DNA of 64,000 nt from Gilvimarinus sp. 2_MG-2023 (lineage in GTDB: Bacteria; Pseudomonadota; Gammaproteobacteria; Pseudomonadales; Cellvibrionaceae), in assembly GCF_030547685.1 (NCBI RefSeq), contig NZ_JAUOQM010000049.1:124001-188000 (forward strand), in the 5' to 3' direction. The stretch's first letter is position 1; each line of letters begins with the position of its first letter. The notes under the pieces were generated by a model. It searched no databases and was not told the DNA's origin. It saw only the letters and a list, made by a program, of their open reading frames with translations. Made by a program: the position numbers and the translations under genes. This document shows, in pieces, positions 28,235 to 37,548 of the stretch.

Positions 28235-29246
28235 CTGCCACCTCCTCACCTACTTGCGGCAGAAGAATTTCTAGCTGATAACGCTCTTTGGCTTGATTCC
28301 CAGTTTTACGGATAGCGGAGGTTGGACGTACCTGCTCAAACAACTCAATGCCACTTAAGTCTTGCATCAAAGTAGCAGCGTTTTCAGCCAACCCCTGAAT
28401 TTCAATTCGGTTGCCGCGCTGCTCAAAAGAAAGCAACCAACCCGACTCGGGAATACTGTAGGTCAACAACGCAAGTGATCCTAAAGGCTCAACCGATTGC
28501 CTAAAGGCTGAGTTAAGCGCCGCTATTTGATCATTCTTTTGCGCCAGTTGCGTTCTCAAACTGACAGCCTCTCGCGCATCAGCCCTCGCTTGCTGATGCA
28601 GGTCTTGCAAATAGCTCAACTCTAATTTCTTTTGTACTACCGGCGCCGCCGCTGCCAACACCAATAAACTGGCCGACACCAGCAAAGCGGCCGCTAACAT
28701 TACCAGTCGACGCCGGTATAACGTATTTCTGCGACGCTCAGCAAACCCTTCGATAACGATTGATTCGCCCTTAAACTCTGCCCAGACTTCAAATTGATGT
28801 TGAGTATCTCGCAGCGATTCTGGCAATGCGGCAAACAACTGATTTAAGGTGTGTCGACTACTAATAGCCACAACCACATCCACAATATCAGCTTGCCTGT
28901 TAATGACCTTCCAGCCAAAAACAGTGTCTTCGGCTGGAAATGGGCTGGCAACATTGACCTCGGCCGTTACAATACCTTCGATAGCACTACTGGCAACCTG
29001 CACAGGCAAATGCAACTCGCGAAACAGAACATAATCATCATTTAAGCGCCACGCCTGCAGTTTATCCGCCGAGCCCACAGCCGCATCTGAACTGGCAAAA
29101 TCATGCACCTCAACGGGTAAATCAAGGTGCCGCCGACCCCACGACCCCTGCAGCCAAAAGGTTTCTTTCCAGGCACTGAGATACCCCGTTAACACGGTGG
29201 ATAAATCAACGCCAAATAGATTCCAGTTGCTTGTACTCGATTTCAT
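28224..29246 (-). CDS. gspL: T2SS platform protein GspL (PilM/PilN-like)
   Basis: The 340-residue protein has a cytoplasmic N-terminal part (about 1-175, actin-like family expected), one membrane segment (about 182-203) and a periplasmic coiled coil plus PilN-like C-terminal domain. GspL links the GspE ATPase to the inner-membrane platform. It starts in an ATGA overlap with gspK and overlaps gspM by 11 bp. The family diverges strongly; operon position between gspK and gspM supports the assignment. Confidence 0.82.
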   Translation of the reverse strand: MKSSTSNWNLFGVDLSTVLTGYLSAWKETFWLQGSWGRRHLDLPVEVHDFASSDAAVGSADKLQAWRLNDDYVLFRELHLPVQVASSAIEGIVTAEVNVASPFPAEDTVFGWKVINRQADIVDVVVAISSRHTLNQLFAALPESLRDTQHQFEVWAEFKGESIVIEGFAERRRNTLYRRRLVMLAAALLVSASLLVLAAAAPVVQKKLELSYLQDLHQQARADAREAVSLRTQLAQKNDQIAALNSAFRQSVEPLGSLALLTYSIPESGWLLSFEQRGNRIEIQGLAENAATLMQDLSGIELFEQVRPTSAIRKTGNQAKERYQLEILLPQVGEEVADGQ

Positions 29247-30061
29247 TTATTTTCCGCTGTTGTCACGGTGACCGGCTCCCTGCGCAAAATGGCCCAACCC
29301 AATAAAGTGCGGCTCGAGCGCCGCACCCAGACTGTTCTCTTAAATATCTTGCGTCCGTCAAAACTGACCTTCGCTGAAATACGCAGTGTGCCGTTATACA
29401 AAGTATCCGACACACTTTCATCACCCGTGTATTCATCAATCGGCGGCGATTCTTGCTCGGCATCCAGCAGGGCCATAACCTGAGCGGGCGCCCACTCCAT
29501 ATTAACGCGCCCGCTGGTCGACTCTGCGTGAATCCAGGGCTTAATACGCTCAAAGACTTCCCGCGTAACCCCTCTGACAGACAACAAATCTTCAATAGAG
29601 TTTGCCTGCTTGGCATCTCGGGTGCTGCGCTTTATTTCTTCCGCTCGCAAATCCCGCCACTTTACCACAGAATTAGCCAGTTCTATTGCCTGCGCCGAGG
29701 GTATACCGCCTAAGTCGCTAAAGAGTCTTGTCAGTAATACCTCATCAGCCTGGTAAATGTTCACCAACCCCACCGCTGGTACAGCTTGCAGCGCAACCGA
29801 ATGGCCTGGCATGCTCACCTGATAGCTCAAATGACCCACGTGCTGCGCATTAACCCCAGCTAACAGCGACAGCGCAGCGCCATCACCCAAGGCTGCGGCT
29901 TGGGCACTGTGGCGATGTAGATTGGCATAAGTGATGTCCGTGCGAGCCAGCAGCATGAGCCCCCCCACCATCAGCGTCAGCGCAGCAAGAAACCACAATA
30001 AAAGCGCCAGCGCCATGCCGCGCTGGCGCCCAGACACGACTCTAATCTGCCGAAATCTCAT
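29243..30061 (-). CDS. gspK: T2SS minor pseudopilin GspK
   Basis: The 272-residue protein is the large tip pseudopilin. It has a prepilin peptidase site after QRG (about residue 15) followed by the hydrophobic MALALLLWFL segment. The +5 glutamate of other pseudopilins is absent, as is normal for GspK. The large C-terminal region includes a SAM-like helical domain (residues around SIEDLLSVRGVT). Coupled by ATGA overlaps to gspJ upstream and gspL downstream. Confidence 0.9.
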   Translation of the reverse strand: MRFRQIRVVSGRQRGMALALLLWFLAALTLMVGGLMLLARTDITYANLHRHSAQAAALGDGAALSLLAGVNAQHVGHLSYQVSMPGHSVALQAVPAVGLVNIYQADEVLLTRLFSDLGGIPSAQAIELANSVVKWRDLRAEEIKRSTRDAKQANSIEDLLSVRGVTREVFERIKPWIHAESTSGRVNMEWAPAQVMALLDAEQESPPIDEYTGDESVSDTLYNGTLRISAKVSFDGRKIFKRTVWVRRSSRTLLGWAILRREPVTVTTAENK

Positions 30062-30642
30062 AATGTAGGCACCACCACCACAATCGGCGGCCAGTATTTA
30101 CCGGCGACTTTAAGCTCGATTTGCAGCCGCTGTGGCGGCTCATCATACTCACCAATGCCCCACTGGTTTACCCATTGTCCCGCCAGCGGGTCGGCACTGA
30201 AAGAAACCGCAAAGTCCTCGACCGACTCGGCTAAAATATGCTCTTTGACATCATCCCAGCTCCAACGTCCAACACCATCACGAATCTTCAGCACCAACTG
30301 ACGGGCTTTATTAACACTTAACTGAACAGTGACTAAGCCCCCCATAGAGCCGGGAATAGGCATTGGCGTTACCCACACCAACTGTTCCTTATCGCCGTGC
30401 ATTAAAAAACCTGTGCGCCGCCCCATCGCATAAACGGGCACGGGTTTGGCTCGCTCTAGTGAAGTACGCAAAAATTGGCTCACCGAGCGCATGCGGCCCA
30501 CATTTTCGGTTTTAGCCACCAAAGTCGTTTGGGTTTTACCAATAGTGCGCATGGCCGTGAGAGTCGCCGTTACAATTAACGACAAAATCGTTAACGCAAC
30601 CACCACCTCAATCAGGGTAAAACCGCTGTGCCTAGCGCGCAT
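30058..30642 (-). CDS. gspJ: T2SS minor pseudopilin GspJ
   Basis: The 194-residue protein has a type III signal with cleavage in SG|FTLIEVVVAL (about residue 8) and conserved E+5. GspJ forms the pseudopilus tip with GspI and GspK. The ATG at 30642 was chosen because the prepilin leader starts there; a much longer upstream frame only shadows gspI. It overlaps gspI by 11 bp and gspK by 4 bp. Confidence 0.9.
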   Translation of the reverse strand: MRARHSGFTLIEVVVALTILSLIVTATLTAMRTIGKTQTTLVAKTENVGRMRSVSQFLRTSLERAKPVPVYAMGRRTGFLMHGDKEQLVWVTPMPIPGSMGGLVTVQLSVNKARQLVLKIRDGVGRWSWDDVKEHILAESVEDFAVSFSADPLAGQWVNQWGIGEYDEPPQRLQIELKVAGKYWPPIVVVVPTL

Positions 30643-31027
30643 CTTTTTCAACCCAGGTAGGCACCATTGAATGCAACTGAAACTCTCTCGGGCGAACCGT
30701 GCTGCCCCAGCGCACACTAACCTCGACACTGTGCAATGCAGGTACGTCGGCGTCATCCACAGCGGCAACGGCAGACAAAACACTCCAGTGATAGCCGTCT
30801 TGCGTGACCCCAGCGGTGCTTACCCCTTCGGCAGGCACCAAGGCATTCATAGCCAAAAGGGACTGAGCCAGCTCGACGGCATAGGCATAATCTTCCGAGG
30901 TAGACACACTGCGCACAGAGCCACCTGCCGCTTGGTAAATCATTCCCAGTGAGATACCTAAAATAGCGATCGCCACCATCACCTCAATAAGCGAAAATCC
31001 TTTGTTAGTTGAACGAACGCATTTCAT
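30632..31027 (-). CDS. gspI: T2SS minor pseudopilin GspI
   Basis: The 131-residue protein has leader MKCVRSTNKG and cleavage before FSLIEVMVAIAILG with E+5 intact. GspI starts assembly of the pseudopilus tip with GspJ and GspK. Length and gene position are typical. It lies 11 bp after gspH and overlaps gspJ by 11 bp. Confidence 0.92.
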   Translation of the reverse strand: MKCVRSTNKGFSLIEVMVAIAILGISLGMIYQAAGGSVRSVSTSEDYAYAVELAQSLLAMNALVPAEGVSTAGVTQDGYHWSVLSAVAAVDDADVPALHSVEVSVRWGSTVRPREFQLHSMVPTWVEKDAR

Positions 31028-31038
31028 GGCATCGCCAC

Positions 31039-31497
31039 TTAAAGAGACTCAGAGATCGGGTACTGGTGGATATCGGACAACAGCCAACCCACTTGTATCA
31101 ACACGCCACTACCATCATGGCGCAGTAGCCTGACCGAACCGCCGGTTGAGGTCGCATCGGGGTAAAACCGAATCACACCGGTTGAGGCGTCTTGCATATA
31201 CTCCTCTGCGACACTGGCTTCCAAGGTTAAATGATCAGCCAACTGTAAAGGCTCTCGCCCAGCGACACTGAGCTGGCTTGATTTCGGAGTGATTTTCAAA
31301 TCGACAAAATGACCCGATGTCATCGACTCGTATTTGGCCGCATTCAACAACCGTACAATTTCACCAACGCTTGAGCGGTATTGCGCGCCTTGAAACATGG
31401 CTTTTACCGCAGGCGACGACACTGCCAACAAAATAGCAGCGATGGATAAAGCCACCATCAATTCCAGTAACGTAAAACCTTTAGCGCGGGTTAACAT
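31039..31497 (-). CDS. gspH: T2SS minor pseudopilin GspH
   Basis: The 152-residue protein has leader MLTRAKG and cleavage before FTLLELMVALSIAAIL with E+5. GspH joins the main GspG fibre to the tip complex. The ATG at 31497 was chosen because it gives the usual short prepilin leader; an upstream start would add ten residues. It lies between gspG and gspI on the same strand. Confidence 0.9.
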   Translation of the reverse strand: MLTRAKGFTLLELMVALSIAAILLAVSSPAVKAMFQGAQYRSSVGEIVRLLNAAKYESMTSGHFVDLKITPKSSQLSVAGREPLQLADHLTLEASVAEEYMQDASTGVIRFYPDATSTGGSVRLLRHDGSGVLIQVGWLLSDIHQYPISESL

Positions 31498-31514
31498 GAG
31501 CAGGCCACGGCGGG

Positions 31515-31940
31515 CTACAACTGCCAATTACCCAAGTCTTGGTTATCACCCTCGCCACCTGGTTTACCATCGGCGCCCAGCGAGGACAGATCAAACTCAG
31601 CGTTATCGCCGGGGTAGCGATATTGGTAATTGTTATTCCACGGATCTTGAGGGATTTCGGACTTTCTTAAGTAAGGGCCATTCCAGCCAGTCACACTGCC
31701 GGGGTTGCGCACCAACGCCTCCAACCCTTGCTCGGAAGTAGGGAATTTACCGGTATCCAGCATATACACTTCCAGCGCTTGTTCGAAATCGCGAATTTGC
31801 ACCTTGGCTGTTTTACTTTTAGCCCCACCCAATTGATTCAGCACCCGAGGGCCCACCAAACCTGCCAATAAACCGATAATAGCCAAAACCACCAACAGCT
31901 CCACCAAGGTAAAGCCTTTATTTTTTCTGATATTCATCAT
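31515..31940 (-). CDS. gspG: T2SS major pseudopilin GspG
   Basis: The 141-residue major pseudopilin has cleavage in NKG|FTLVELLVVLAIIG with E+5. The C-terminal part shows TSEQGLEALV and DPWNNNYQYRYPG, then an acidic loop that binds calcium in this family (SSLGADGKPGGEG). It polymerises into the piston-like pseudopilus. It lies 15 bp after gspF. Start at the first of two adjacent ATG codons is not decided by sequence. Confidence 0.96.
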   Translation of the reverse strand: MMNIRKNKGFTLVELLVVLAIIGLLAGLVGPRVLNQLGGAKSKTAKVQIRDFEQALEVYMLDTGKFPTSEQGLEALVRNPGSVTGWNGPYLRKSEIPQDPWNNNYQYRYPGDNAEFDLSSLGADGKPGGEGDNQDLGNWQL

Positions 31941-31954
31941 GCTCGATTCCCCTC

Positions 31955-33160
31955 TTAACCGGCCAAATCATTAACGGACAATATGCCCAACAAAATAGCC
32001 ACAATAATAAAACCAATCATCCCGCCCATTGCCAAAATCAAAACTGGCTCAAGCAAGGTTAAGCTGCGTTTAACACCAGCGCTCACCTCATCATCATAGA
32101 CACGCGCCAACTCCAGCATCATTTGATCCAACTGCCCCGACTCTTCGCCTACGCGAACCATTTGAATAACCATCGGGGAAAACAACTCGGCGTCAGCCAT
32201 TGACTGTGACACTCGGCCGCCTTTTTTGACATCAGGCGTGATTCCTTGCAACGCCCTGCGTACAATATTATTGCCTACCGTACCGGTCGATATATTTAAC
32301 GACTGTATCAGCGGAACACCACTTTCAATCAATGTACCAATCGTTCTGGCAAACCGCGCCACTTCGTATTTAAACACAACCGTGCCCAACACGGGCAGCT
32401 TCAGCATGCGCGTGTCTAACCACTCTTTACCCGCCACCGTGGTTAACCAACGCCGAACAAACCAAACAATCAGCGCCGCAACAATCAGTATATATAACCC
32501 GTTATTTTTTATTGCTTCTCCGCCTGAAATCACCAACTGAGTCACAGCGGGCAAAGCCTCTCCCATGTCGGCAAACAGCGCGTCAAATTGAGGAACAACA
32601 AAGCCCAGCATCACCAGCACCGACACCAGGGCCACAACGGCTAAAATAGCGGGGTAAATAAGTGCTGATACAACGTTAGAGCGAACTTGCTTAGCATTTT
32701 CTAGCTGTTCTGCCAGGCGGTTTAAAACAGCAGCCAGATTACCGCTCGCCTCGCCGGAGCGAATCATGCTGATATAAAAATCATCGAACACATCGGGTTT
32801 TTCAGCCAGCGCGAAACTTAAGCCCTTACCCCCTTTAACCGTCGTCAGCAAACCTTCTAGCAAGCTCTTGGCTGACCCGCTTTCGCTCATATCAATCAAC
32901 ACTTTAAGGGCGCGATCAAGGGGTAAACCGGCGCGCAACAAAACGGCGAGCTCACTGGTAAACGATAACACTTGTTTTTTATTAAAACCGGGGCCTGTGC
33001 GCTGGCGTCCACTCTCGCCCTCACGGGCTACAGAGACATCAATCACCATTAGCCCCTGACCTCGCAACTCGCGCCCAACATGCCCCTCAGTTGCCGCCTC
33101 AATGCTGCCTTGCAGTACTGAGCCGTCTTTTTTTAACGCTTTGTATGTGTAGCTAGGCAT
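31955..33160 (-). CDS. gspF: T2SS inner-membrane platform protein GspF
   Basis: The 401-residue protein has the paired GspF domains (about 65-190 and 265-390), each ending in membrane helices, three in total. It anchors the assembly platform and interacts with GspE. Motifs include the N-terminal YTYKALKKDG and a conserved RSGEASG. The ATG at 33160 gives the family N-terminus MPSYTYKAL. No strong ribosome site is seen, so coupling to gspE is likely. Confidence 0.95.
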   Translation of the reverse strand: MPSYTYKALKKDGSVLQGSIEAATEGHVGRELRGQGLMVIDVSVAREGESGRQRTGPGFNKKQVLSFTSELAVLLRAGLPLDRALKVLIDMSESGSAKSLLEGLLTTVKGGKGLSFALAEKPDVFDDFYISMIRSGEASGNLAAVLNRLAEQLENAKQVRSNVVSALIYPAILAVVALVSVLVMLGFVVPQFDALFADMGEALPAVTQLVISGGEAIKNNGLYILIVAALIVWFVRRWLTTVAGKEWLDTRMLKLPVLGTVVFKYEVARFARTIGTLIESGVPLIQSLNISTGTVGNNIVRRALQGITPDVKKGGRVSQSMADAELFSPMVIQMVRVGEESGQLDQMMLELARVYDDEVSAGVKRSLTLLEPVLILAMGGMIGFIIVAILLGILSVNDLAG

Positions 33161-33196
33161 AATCGAATCGCACTCAAACAAAAGACTTCAAAAAGT

Positions 33197-34897
33197 CTAT
33201 GCCACCTCAGCGGTTTCTGTTTGATCCTGCGTCACCCGCAAGACCTCCTCCAGCGAAGTTTCACCGCTGGCCACTTTGCGCAAACCGTCTTCGTACAACG
33301 TCAACATACCGGCTTTTCTGGCCTCTTTGTGCAACTCGGTGGCATCGGCACCACTTTGAATGGCCGCATGCATAGCAGTGTCCATCACGAATAATTCATG
33401 GATAGCGGTGCGGCCCTGATAACCTGAATTTTTGCAGTGCGCGCAACCGGCAGCAGAATAAGTGACGGTTTGCTCAGGCGCTAAAAAGCGCGCTAAGCCG
33501 GAGTTTTGCGCTGCAGCCGCATCGACTGGTTGCTCTTGCTTACAGTGCGAACAGAGTTTACGCACCAGCCTCTGTGCCAAAACGCCGTTCACCGACGAGG
33601 TTATCAAGTAACGCTCAATCCCCATATCCTCCAGCCGGGTAATGGCCCCAGCGGCGGTATTGGTATGCAAGGTAGACAACACTAAATGCCCAGTCAGTGC
33701 CGACTGCACCGCAATTTGTGCGGTTTCACCATCGCGCATCTCACCAATCATAATGATGTCCGGGTCTTGCCGTAGAATGGCGCGCAATGAACGGGCAAAG
33801 GTCAGGTCAATTTGTGACTGCACCTGAATTTGATTCACCCCCTCTAGCTGGTACTCAACCGGATCTTCCACCGTAATGATTTTCAACTCAGAGGCATCCA
33901 GCGTCGCCAGAGAGGCGTAAAGCGTTGTGGTTTTACCCGAGCCCGTCGGGCCGGTAACCAATAACACACCATGCGGGCGATCAAGTAATGTCTGATACTT
34001 ACTCAGGGTATCCTGCGCAAATCCCATACTGGATAAGCTCAACTGAATACTGTCGCGATCCAATACCCGCATCACGATACTCTCACCGTGTACGGTGGGA
34101 ATAGTCGATACCCGCAAATCCAACTCATGGCCTTTTACTCGCGTCATAATGCGGCCATCTTGAGGCAGGCGGCGCTCGGCGATATTCATATGTGACAACA
34201 ACTTAATACGCGAGGCAATCGCCGGCGCCAAGTTCAGCGCAGGCGGGTCGATCTCATCCTGAATCACACCGTCTACCCGGTAGCGCAAGTGCAATCTATC
34301 ATCGAAGGGCTCCACATGAATATCCGAGGCGCCAATATCCAACGCTTTGTGGATAATCTGATTCACCAAGCGAATCACTGGTGCTTCGCTTGCCAGATCT
34401 TTTAAATGCTCAACAAATTCCACATCATTGATATCGACACCCGCAACCTCATCCGTGTCTTCATCTAAGGCTTCTTCCTCCGCCTTAGTGCGCAGCTCCA
34501 GCGCAGCCACTAAGTCGTTTTCCAAGCCCAAGCACAAAGACACCTGACGGCCAGCAGCCAGCGCCAGCGCCTTGCTTAAATACGGGTCTTGTGGGGTTAA
34601 GCACACACACTCAAGCCGTGCGGGCGTGCAATTGAGAGGTACGACGGAGTTGCTGGTAAAGAATGTCTCCGCCACCCCCTCTACCACTACCGGTTCCTGT
34701 GGGTACTGCGCGGCCGGTACAAACTGAACTTGAAGCAACACTTCCAGTGCCCGCACGATATCCATTTCCGAGACAAGGCCTAACTTGACCAATACCTGCC
34801 CCAAATAGCCGCCCATTTCCGCTTGAGCCAAGAGCGAACGCTCCAGATCGCGCGCGGACAACTTGTTCTGCTCTAGCAGGTATTCACCCAGTCGCAA
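33197..34897 (-). CDS. gspE: T2SS ATPase GspE
   Basis: The 566-residue cytoplasmic hexameric ATPase powers pseudopilus assembly. It has an N-terminal MshEN/GspE_N region, Walker A GPTGSGKT (316-323), Asp boxes and Walker B region (about 378-390), and a four-cysteine zinc site (C449, C452, C485, C488) typical of GspE. Start is TTG at 34897, supported by GGAGGAG six bases upstream and by the conserved LGEYLLEQ start. It follows the parvulin gene by 15 bp. Confidence 0.95.
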   Translation of the reverse strand: MRLGEYLLEQNKLSARDLERSLLAQAEMGGYLGQVLVKLGLVSEMDIVRALEVLLQVQFVPAAQYPQEPVVVEGVAETFFTSNSVVPLNCTPARLECVCLTPQDPYLSKALALAAGRQVSLCLGLENDLVAALELRTKAEEEALDEDTDEVAGVDINDVEFVEHLKDLASEAPVIRLVNQIIHKALDIGASDIHVEPFDDRLHLRYRVDGVIQDEIDPPALNLAPAIASRIKLLSHMNIAERRLPQDGRIMTRVKGHELDLRVSTIPTVHGESIVMRVLDRDSIQLSLSSMGFAQDTLSKYQTLLDRPHGVLLVTGPTGSGKTTTLYASLATLDASELKIITVEDPVEYQLEGVNQIQVQSQIDLTFARSLRAILRQDPDIIMIGEMRDGETAQIAVQSALTGHLVLSTLHTNTAAGAITRLEDMGIERYLITSSVNGVLAQRLVRKLCSHCKQEQPVDAAAAQNSGLARFLAPEQTVTYSAAGCAHCKNSGYQGRTAIHELFVMDTAMHAAIQSGADATELHKEARKAGMLTLYEDGLRKVASGETSLEEVLRVTQDQTETAEVA

Positions 34898-34912
34898 GTG
34901 CTGCTCCTCCGT

Positions 34913-35833
34913 TTACTGTTGAGCGTTAAGCGATTTTTTAAAGGCTTCTATTGCCTCTTCATCCACCTCAGCGTGGGTAGAATCGGTGCGCGCATTGGCC
35001 AGTAAATCGCCGATCACCTCGCGCTGCATACTCTTTTGTAGTCGCTCAATAATCGTTCCCTTCACCGCGGCGAATGGGTGGTTTTGCGGTTCAATGTGGC
35101 GGTTAAGTTTAATCACATGGTAACCAAATTGCGTTTTTACCGGCTCAGAAATATCGCCTGGGTTTTGCAAAGCAAAGGCCGCTTTGGAAAACGGTGGCAC
35201 CATACGGTCGGCGCTAAACGTACCCAGCTCACCACCATTTGAGTCAACCCTTTCACCTTCGGAATATTGTTTCGCCAATTCAGTAAAATCAGCGCCTTCT
35301 TGTTGCGCTTTGGCATACACTTCTTGCGCCAAAGCCAAGGCCTCGTCTTCGGTGCGCTCTTCGGTGCGAATCAGAATATGGGCGGCATCCACCTGGGCCG
35401 GCTTGCCAAACAACTCCGGCTCGGCCTTGTACTGCTCCTGCGCCAGGCTTTCCCAGTCGACACCCTCCATTGACTGATCCACCAACATACGCTGGTAGGA
35501 GGCCACCAACCACTCGTTGCGCTGATTGCGCAGCTGCCATTCTAGCTGTTCTTTGCTTAAGCCTAAACCCTCGTCCTCGGCCCTATCGGCCAAGGTGCGC
35601 AACATCAAAAGGGTTTGAATATGTTGCTCCATCACCCCCGGACGGGTCATGACCTCAACCGGATCGCGATCGGGCAGTTTAAACGCGACATAGCGTTTTA
35701 AATCTTCTTCGGTGACTTGTACATCACCCCAGCTCGCCAACACCTTGGGGGCAGGCTCTGCTAACGCCTGAGTGCTCAGCGCACAAGCGGCCAAGACCAG
35801 GCAAATGGACTTTGGAAAAGTATGGATAGACAA
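34913..35833 (-). CDS. Periplasmic parvulin-type peptidyl-prolyl isomerase
   Basis: The 306-residue exported protein has a signal peptide ending ALA at residue 25, a helical SurA_N-like chaperone region (about 30-140) and one PpiC/rotamase domain (about 146-245) with the usual AAHILI and FGYHVIKL signatures. It probably helps fold periplasmic or secreted proteins. Start is TTG at 35833, with AAGGAGC six bases before it; upstream codons in frame read into the neighbour's leader and do not form a signal peptide. It heads the T2SS operon directly before gspE, which suggests it serves that secretion route. Confidence 0.85.
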   Translation of the reverse strand: MSIHTFPKSICLVLAACALSTQALAEPAPKVLASWGDVQVTEEDLKRYVAFKLPDRDPVEVMTRPGVMEQHIQTLLMLRTLADRAEDEGLGLSKEQLEWQLRNQRNEWLVASYQRMLVDQSMEGVDWESLAQEQYKAEPELFGKPAQVDAAHILIRTEERTEDEALALAQEVYAKAQQEGADFTELAKQYSEGERVDSNGGELGTFSADRMVPPFSKAAFALQNPGDISEPVKTQFGYHVIKLNRHIEPQNHPFAAVKGTIIERLQKSMQREVIGDLLANARTDSTHAEVDEEAIEAFKKSLNAQQ

Positions 35834-35909
35834 TTTTAAGCTCCTTATAACACAAAGGTGGCACAAGAAAACTTGTGCCACCTTACAGACTGCGGTTTGA
35901 ACGAAAAGT

Positions 35910-36998
35910 TTACGACGAGGTATGAGACACCCGTGCCACACAGCCTCTAGAACTATTAGAGCATGAATCTTCATTGACATGCTTAACGTTCAGGTACAAA
36001 TCGACGTTGTTGCCAATGGCGCAGTACGACCAATGGTAATAATCTTTCGACCATTTAAGGGAGATATCGTTCCCCAGCTTCTGTGCGCAAGTCGCTACCG
36101 GCTCACCGCCCGGGCACTCAGACACCCAGATTTTACGGGTCAGGGTAGAAGACTCGCCCGCCTCACCAAACAAGTCGGTTTTCCCGCGCTCAGACATGCT
36201 GCTGTCGGTAGTGAATGGTACAGACAAAATATTGTTTTGTGGAATGCGGAACTCCTGCATGCTGCCCACCGTACCAATAGAGGCCAATGCCGATTCGTTT
36301 GACACGTTAACATTGCTTGGCACAGTACAGTTACCGACCTGAGCCGGCTCACCCGACAGGGTAATGCTGAGGCTGTCACCCTCGCCGTCCAGGTTGTCGG
36401 TATCAACATAGGAATCATCATCCACGGTAATAACGGCGGTGGCGTCAATTTCCGGCGTGGGGGTAAAGGTGGCGGTGTAGGTATCGCCTGAACCGGAGAA
36501 GCTGCCAATTGAACCGTTAGTGGCACTGATATCGCCCACAGTAAAGTCCATTACATCTTCACTAAAGCTAAAGGTCAGGGTGGCGGTTTCGCCCGTGCCT
36601 AAATTAGAGTCATTGGTGGAGATTGACAGTGTCGGGGCAGGGCCTAATGGGGCTACGCCTTCACACATTTCACTACTAGGGTTCCAAACTGCATCGTCAC
36701 CGCAATAGATAGACGGGTCTGGCGTGGCAGCACCTACGCACAAATTATTCGCAGAGTCGAGAGTGGTCGTAACGGGATCGCAAGCTACGCTCTCACCCAC
36801 CCCAGAACCTGGCACCGCGCCGGTTTGGTATTGACCATTGGTTAGCGTAATAACACCGCCAGTAATGGAGACTGCATCGGCACTGTATTCGACCAAAGTG
36901 TTCTCATTACCGTCCTGAATGTAAACCGTGTCGGCCACAGCCGCGCACGCCATACCCGCTAAAGCCATCGCAATAGCCGTTTGTTTTATGTGTTTCAT
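35910..36998 (-). CDS. Exported protein with bacterial Ig-like domain, unknown function
   Basis: The 362-residue protein has a signal peptide ending AVA (about residue 22), a repeat-like segment of unknown type, and an Ig-like domain (about 118-215) with the FSEDV...FTPTPEIDATA pattern found in large adhesins and surface proteins. The C-terminal part is cysteine-containing and not recognised. It lies 76 bp upstream of the T2SS parvulin on the same strand and may be in the same transcription unit, so secretion by that system is plausible but unproven. Confidence 0.75.
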   Translation of the reverse strand: MKHIKQTAIAMALAGMACAAVADTVYIQDGNENTLVEYSADAVSITGGVITLTNGQYQTGAVPGSGVGESVACDPVTTTLDSANNLCVGAATPDPSIYCGDDAVWNPSSEMCEGVAPLGPAPTLSISTNDSNLGTGETATLTFSFSEDVMDFTVGDISATNGSIGSFSGSGDTYTATFTPTPEIDATAVITVDDDSYVDTDNLDGEGDSLSITLSGEPAQVGNCTVPSNVNVSNESALASIGTVGSMQEFRIPQNNILSVPFTTDSSMSERGKTDLFGEAGESSTLTRKIWVSECPGGEPVATCAQKLGNDISLKWSKDYYHWSYCAIGNNVDLYLNVKHVNEDSCSNSSRGCVARVSHTSS

Positions 36999-37316
36999 AC
37001 ATCACCCTCATACATTTAAAGTTTTTCAAATTTTTTAGCGGCTGCCGCTTTTTTGTCATTTTTCGTTGCTGGCAAATCATTATGCAGTAACTGGGCCAGC
37101 ACAGAGCTTATCTACTCTTTGACACCATCGCACAGATTCCGTTCATTAGAATTCATTATATGCAGTGGTTTCTAAATTTCTAATCTCGATTAGGCAGGAA
37201 AATACGCCACATGTCAATTGTGTGTACAAATTATCACAAGTTCAGCCGGCCGCTCTATGTTTTTACACTAAACAGCCAACTGACTGATAAACGGTAAGTG
37301 GGAGTGACAAGCGTTG

Positions 37317-37379
37317 AATGCGGAATGCGGAATGCGGAATGCGGAATGCGGAATGCGGAATGCGGAATGCGGAATGCGG
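37317..37379. repeat. Nine tandem copies of a 7-bp unit (AATGCGG)
   Basis: Nine uninterrupted, identical copies of AATGCGG span 63 bp. Perfect heptamer arrays are prone to copy-number change by replication slippage. It lies about 319 bp upstream of the exported Ig-like gene. In one frame the unit encodes repeated MRNAECG, but that frame has no ribosome site and is not called a gene. Confidence 0.95.
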
Positions 37380-37516
37380 AAAAAGTATAACAACTCCCAC
37401 CTTACCGGCAAGCTTTAACCGCCTTTGTGCGGTCGCCTACTGCCATACAAAAAATAAAACCAAACACACACATTGCCCCTTCCATCGCAAGCGCAAGATG
37501 ATCAGCCTAACAAGCA

Positions 37517-37548
37517 AAAAAAAACGCAACCCGAAGGTTGCGTTTTTT
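37517..37548. terminator. Bidirectional intrinsic terminator after exported-protein gene
   Basis: A 7-bp stem CGCAACC/GGTTGCG with a four-base CGAA loop is flanked by six to eight A residues on the left and six T on the right. It ends the strongly biased minus-strand gene at 37602-39251. Confidence 0.88.

Noticed and set aside
24926-34897. MSHA or type IV pilus cluster instead of T2SS
   Set aside because: The set of pseudopilins G, H, I, J, K with GspK lacking the +5 glutamate, and GspE with a four-cysteine site, fits T2SS; no pilT, pilD or major pilin is present.
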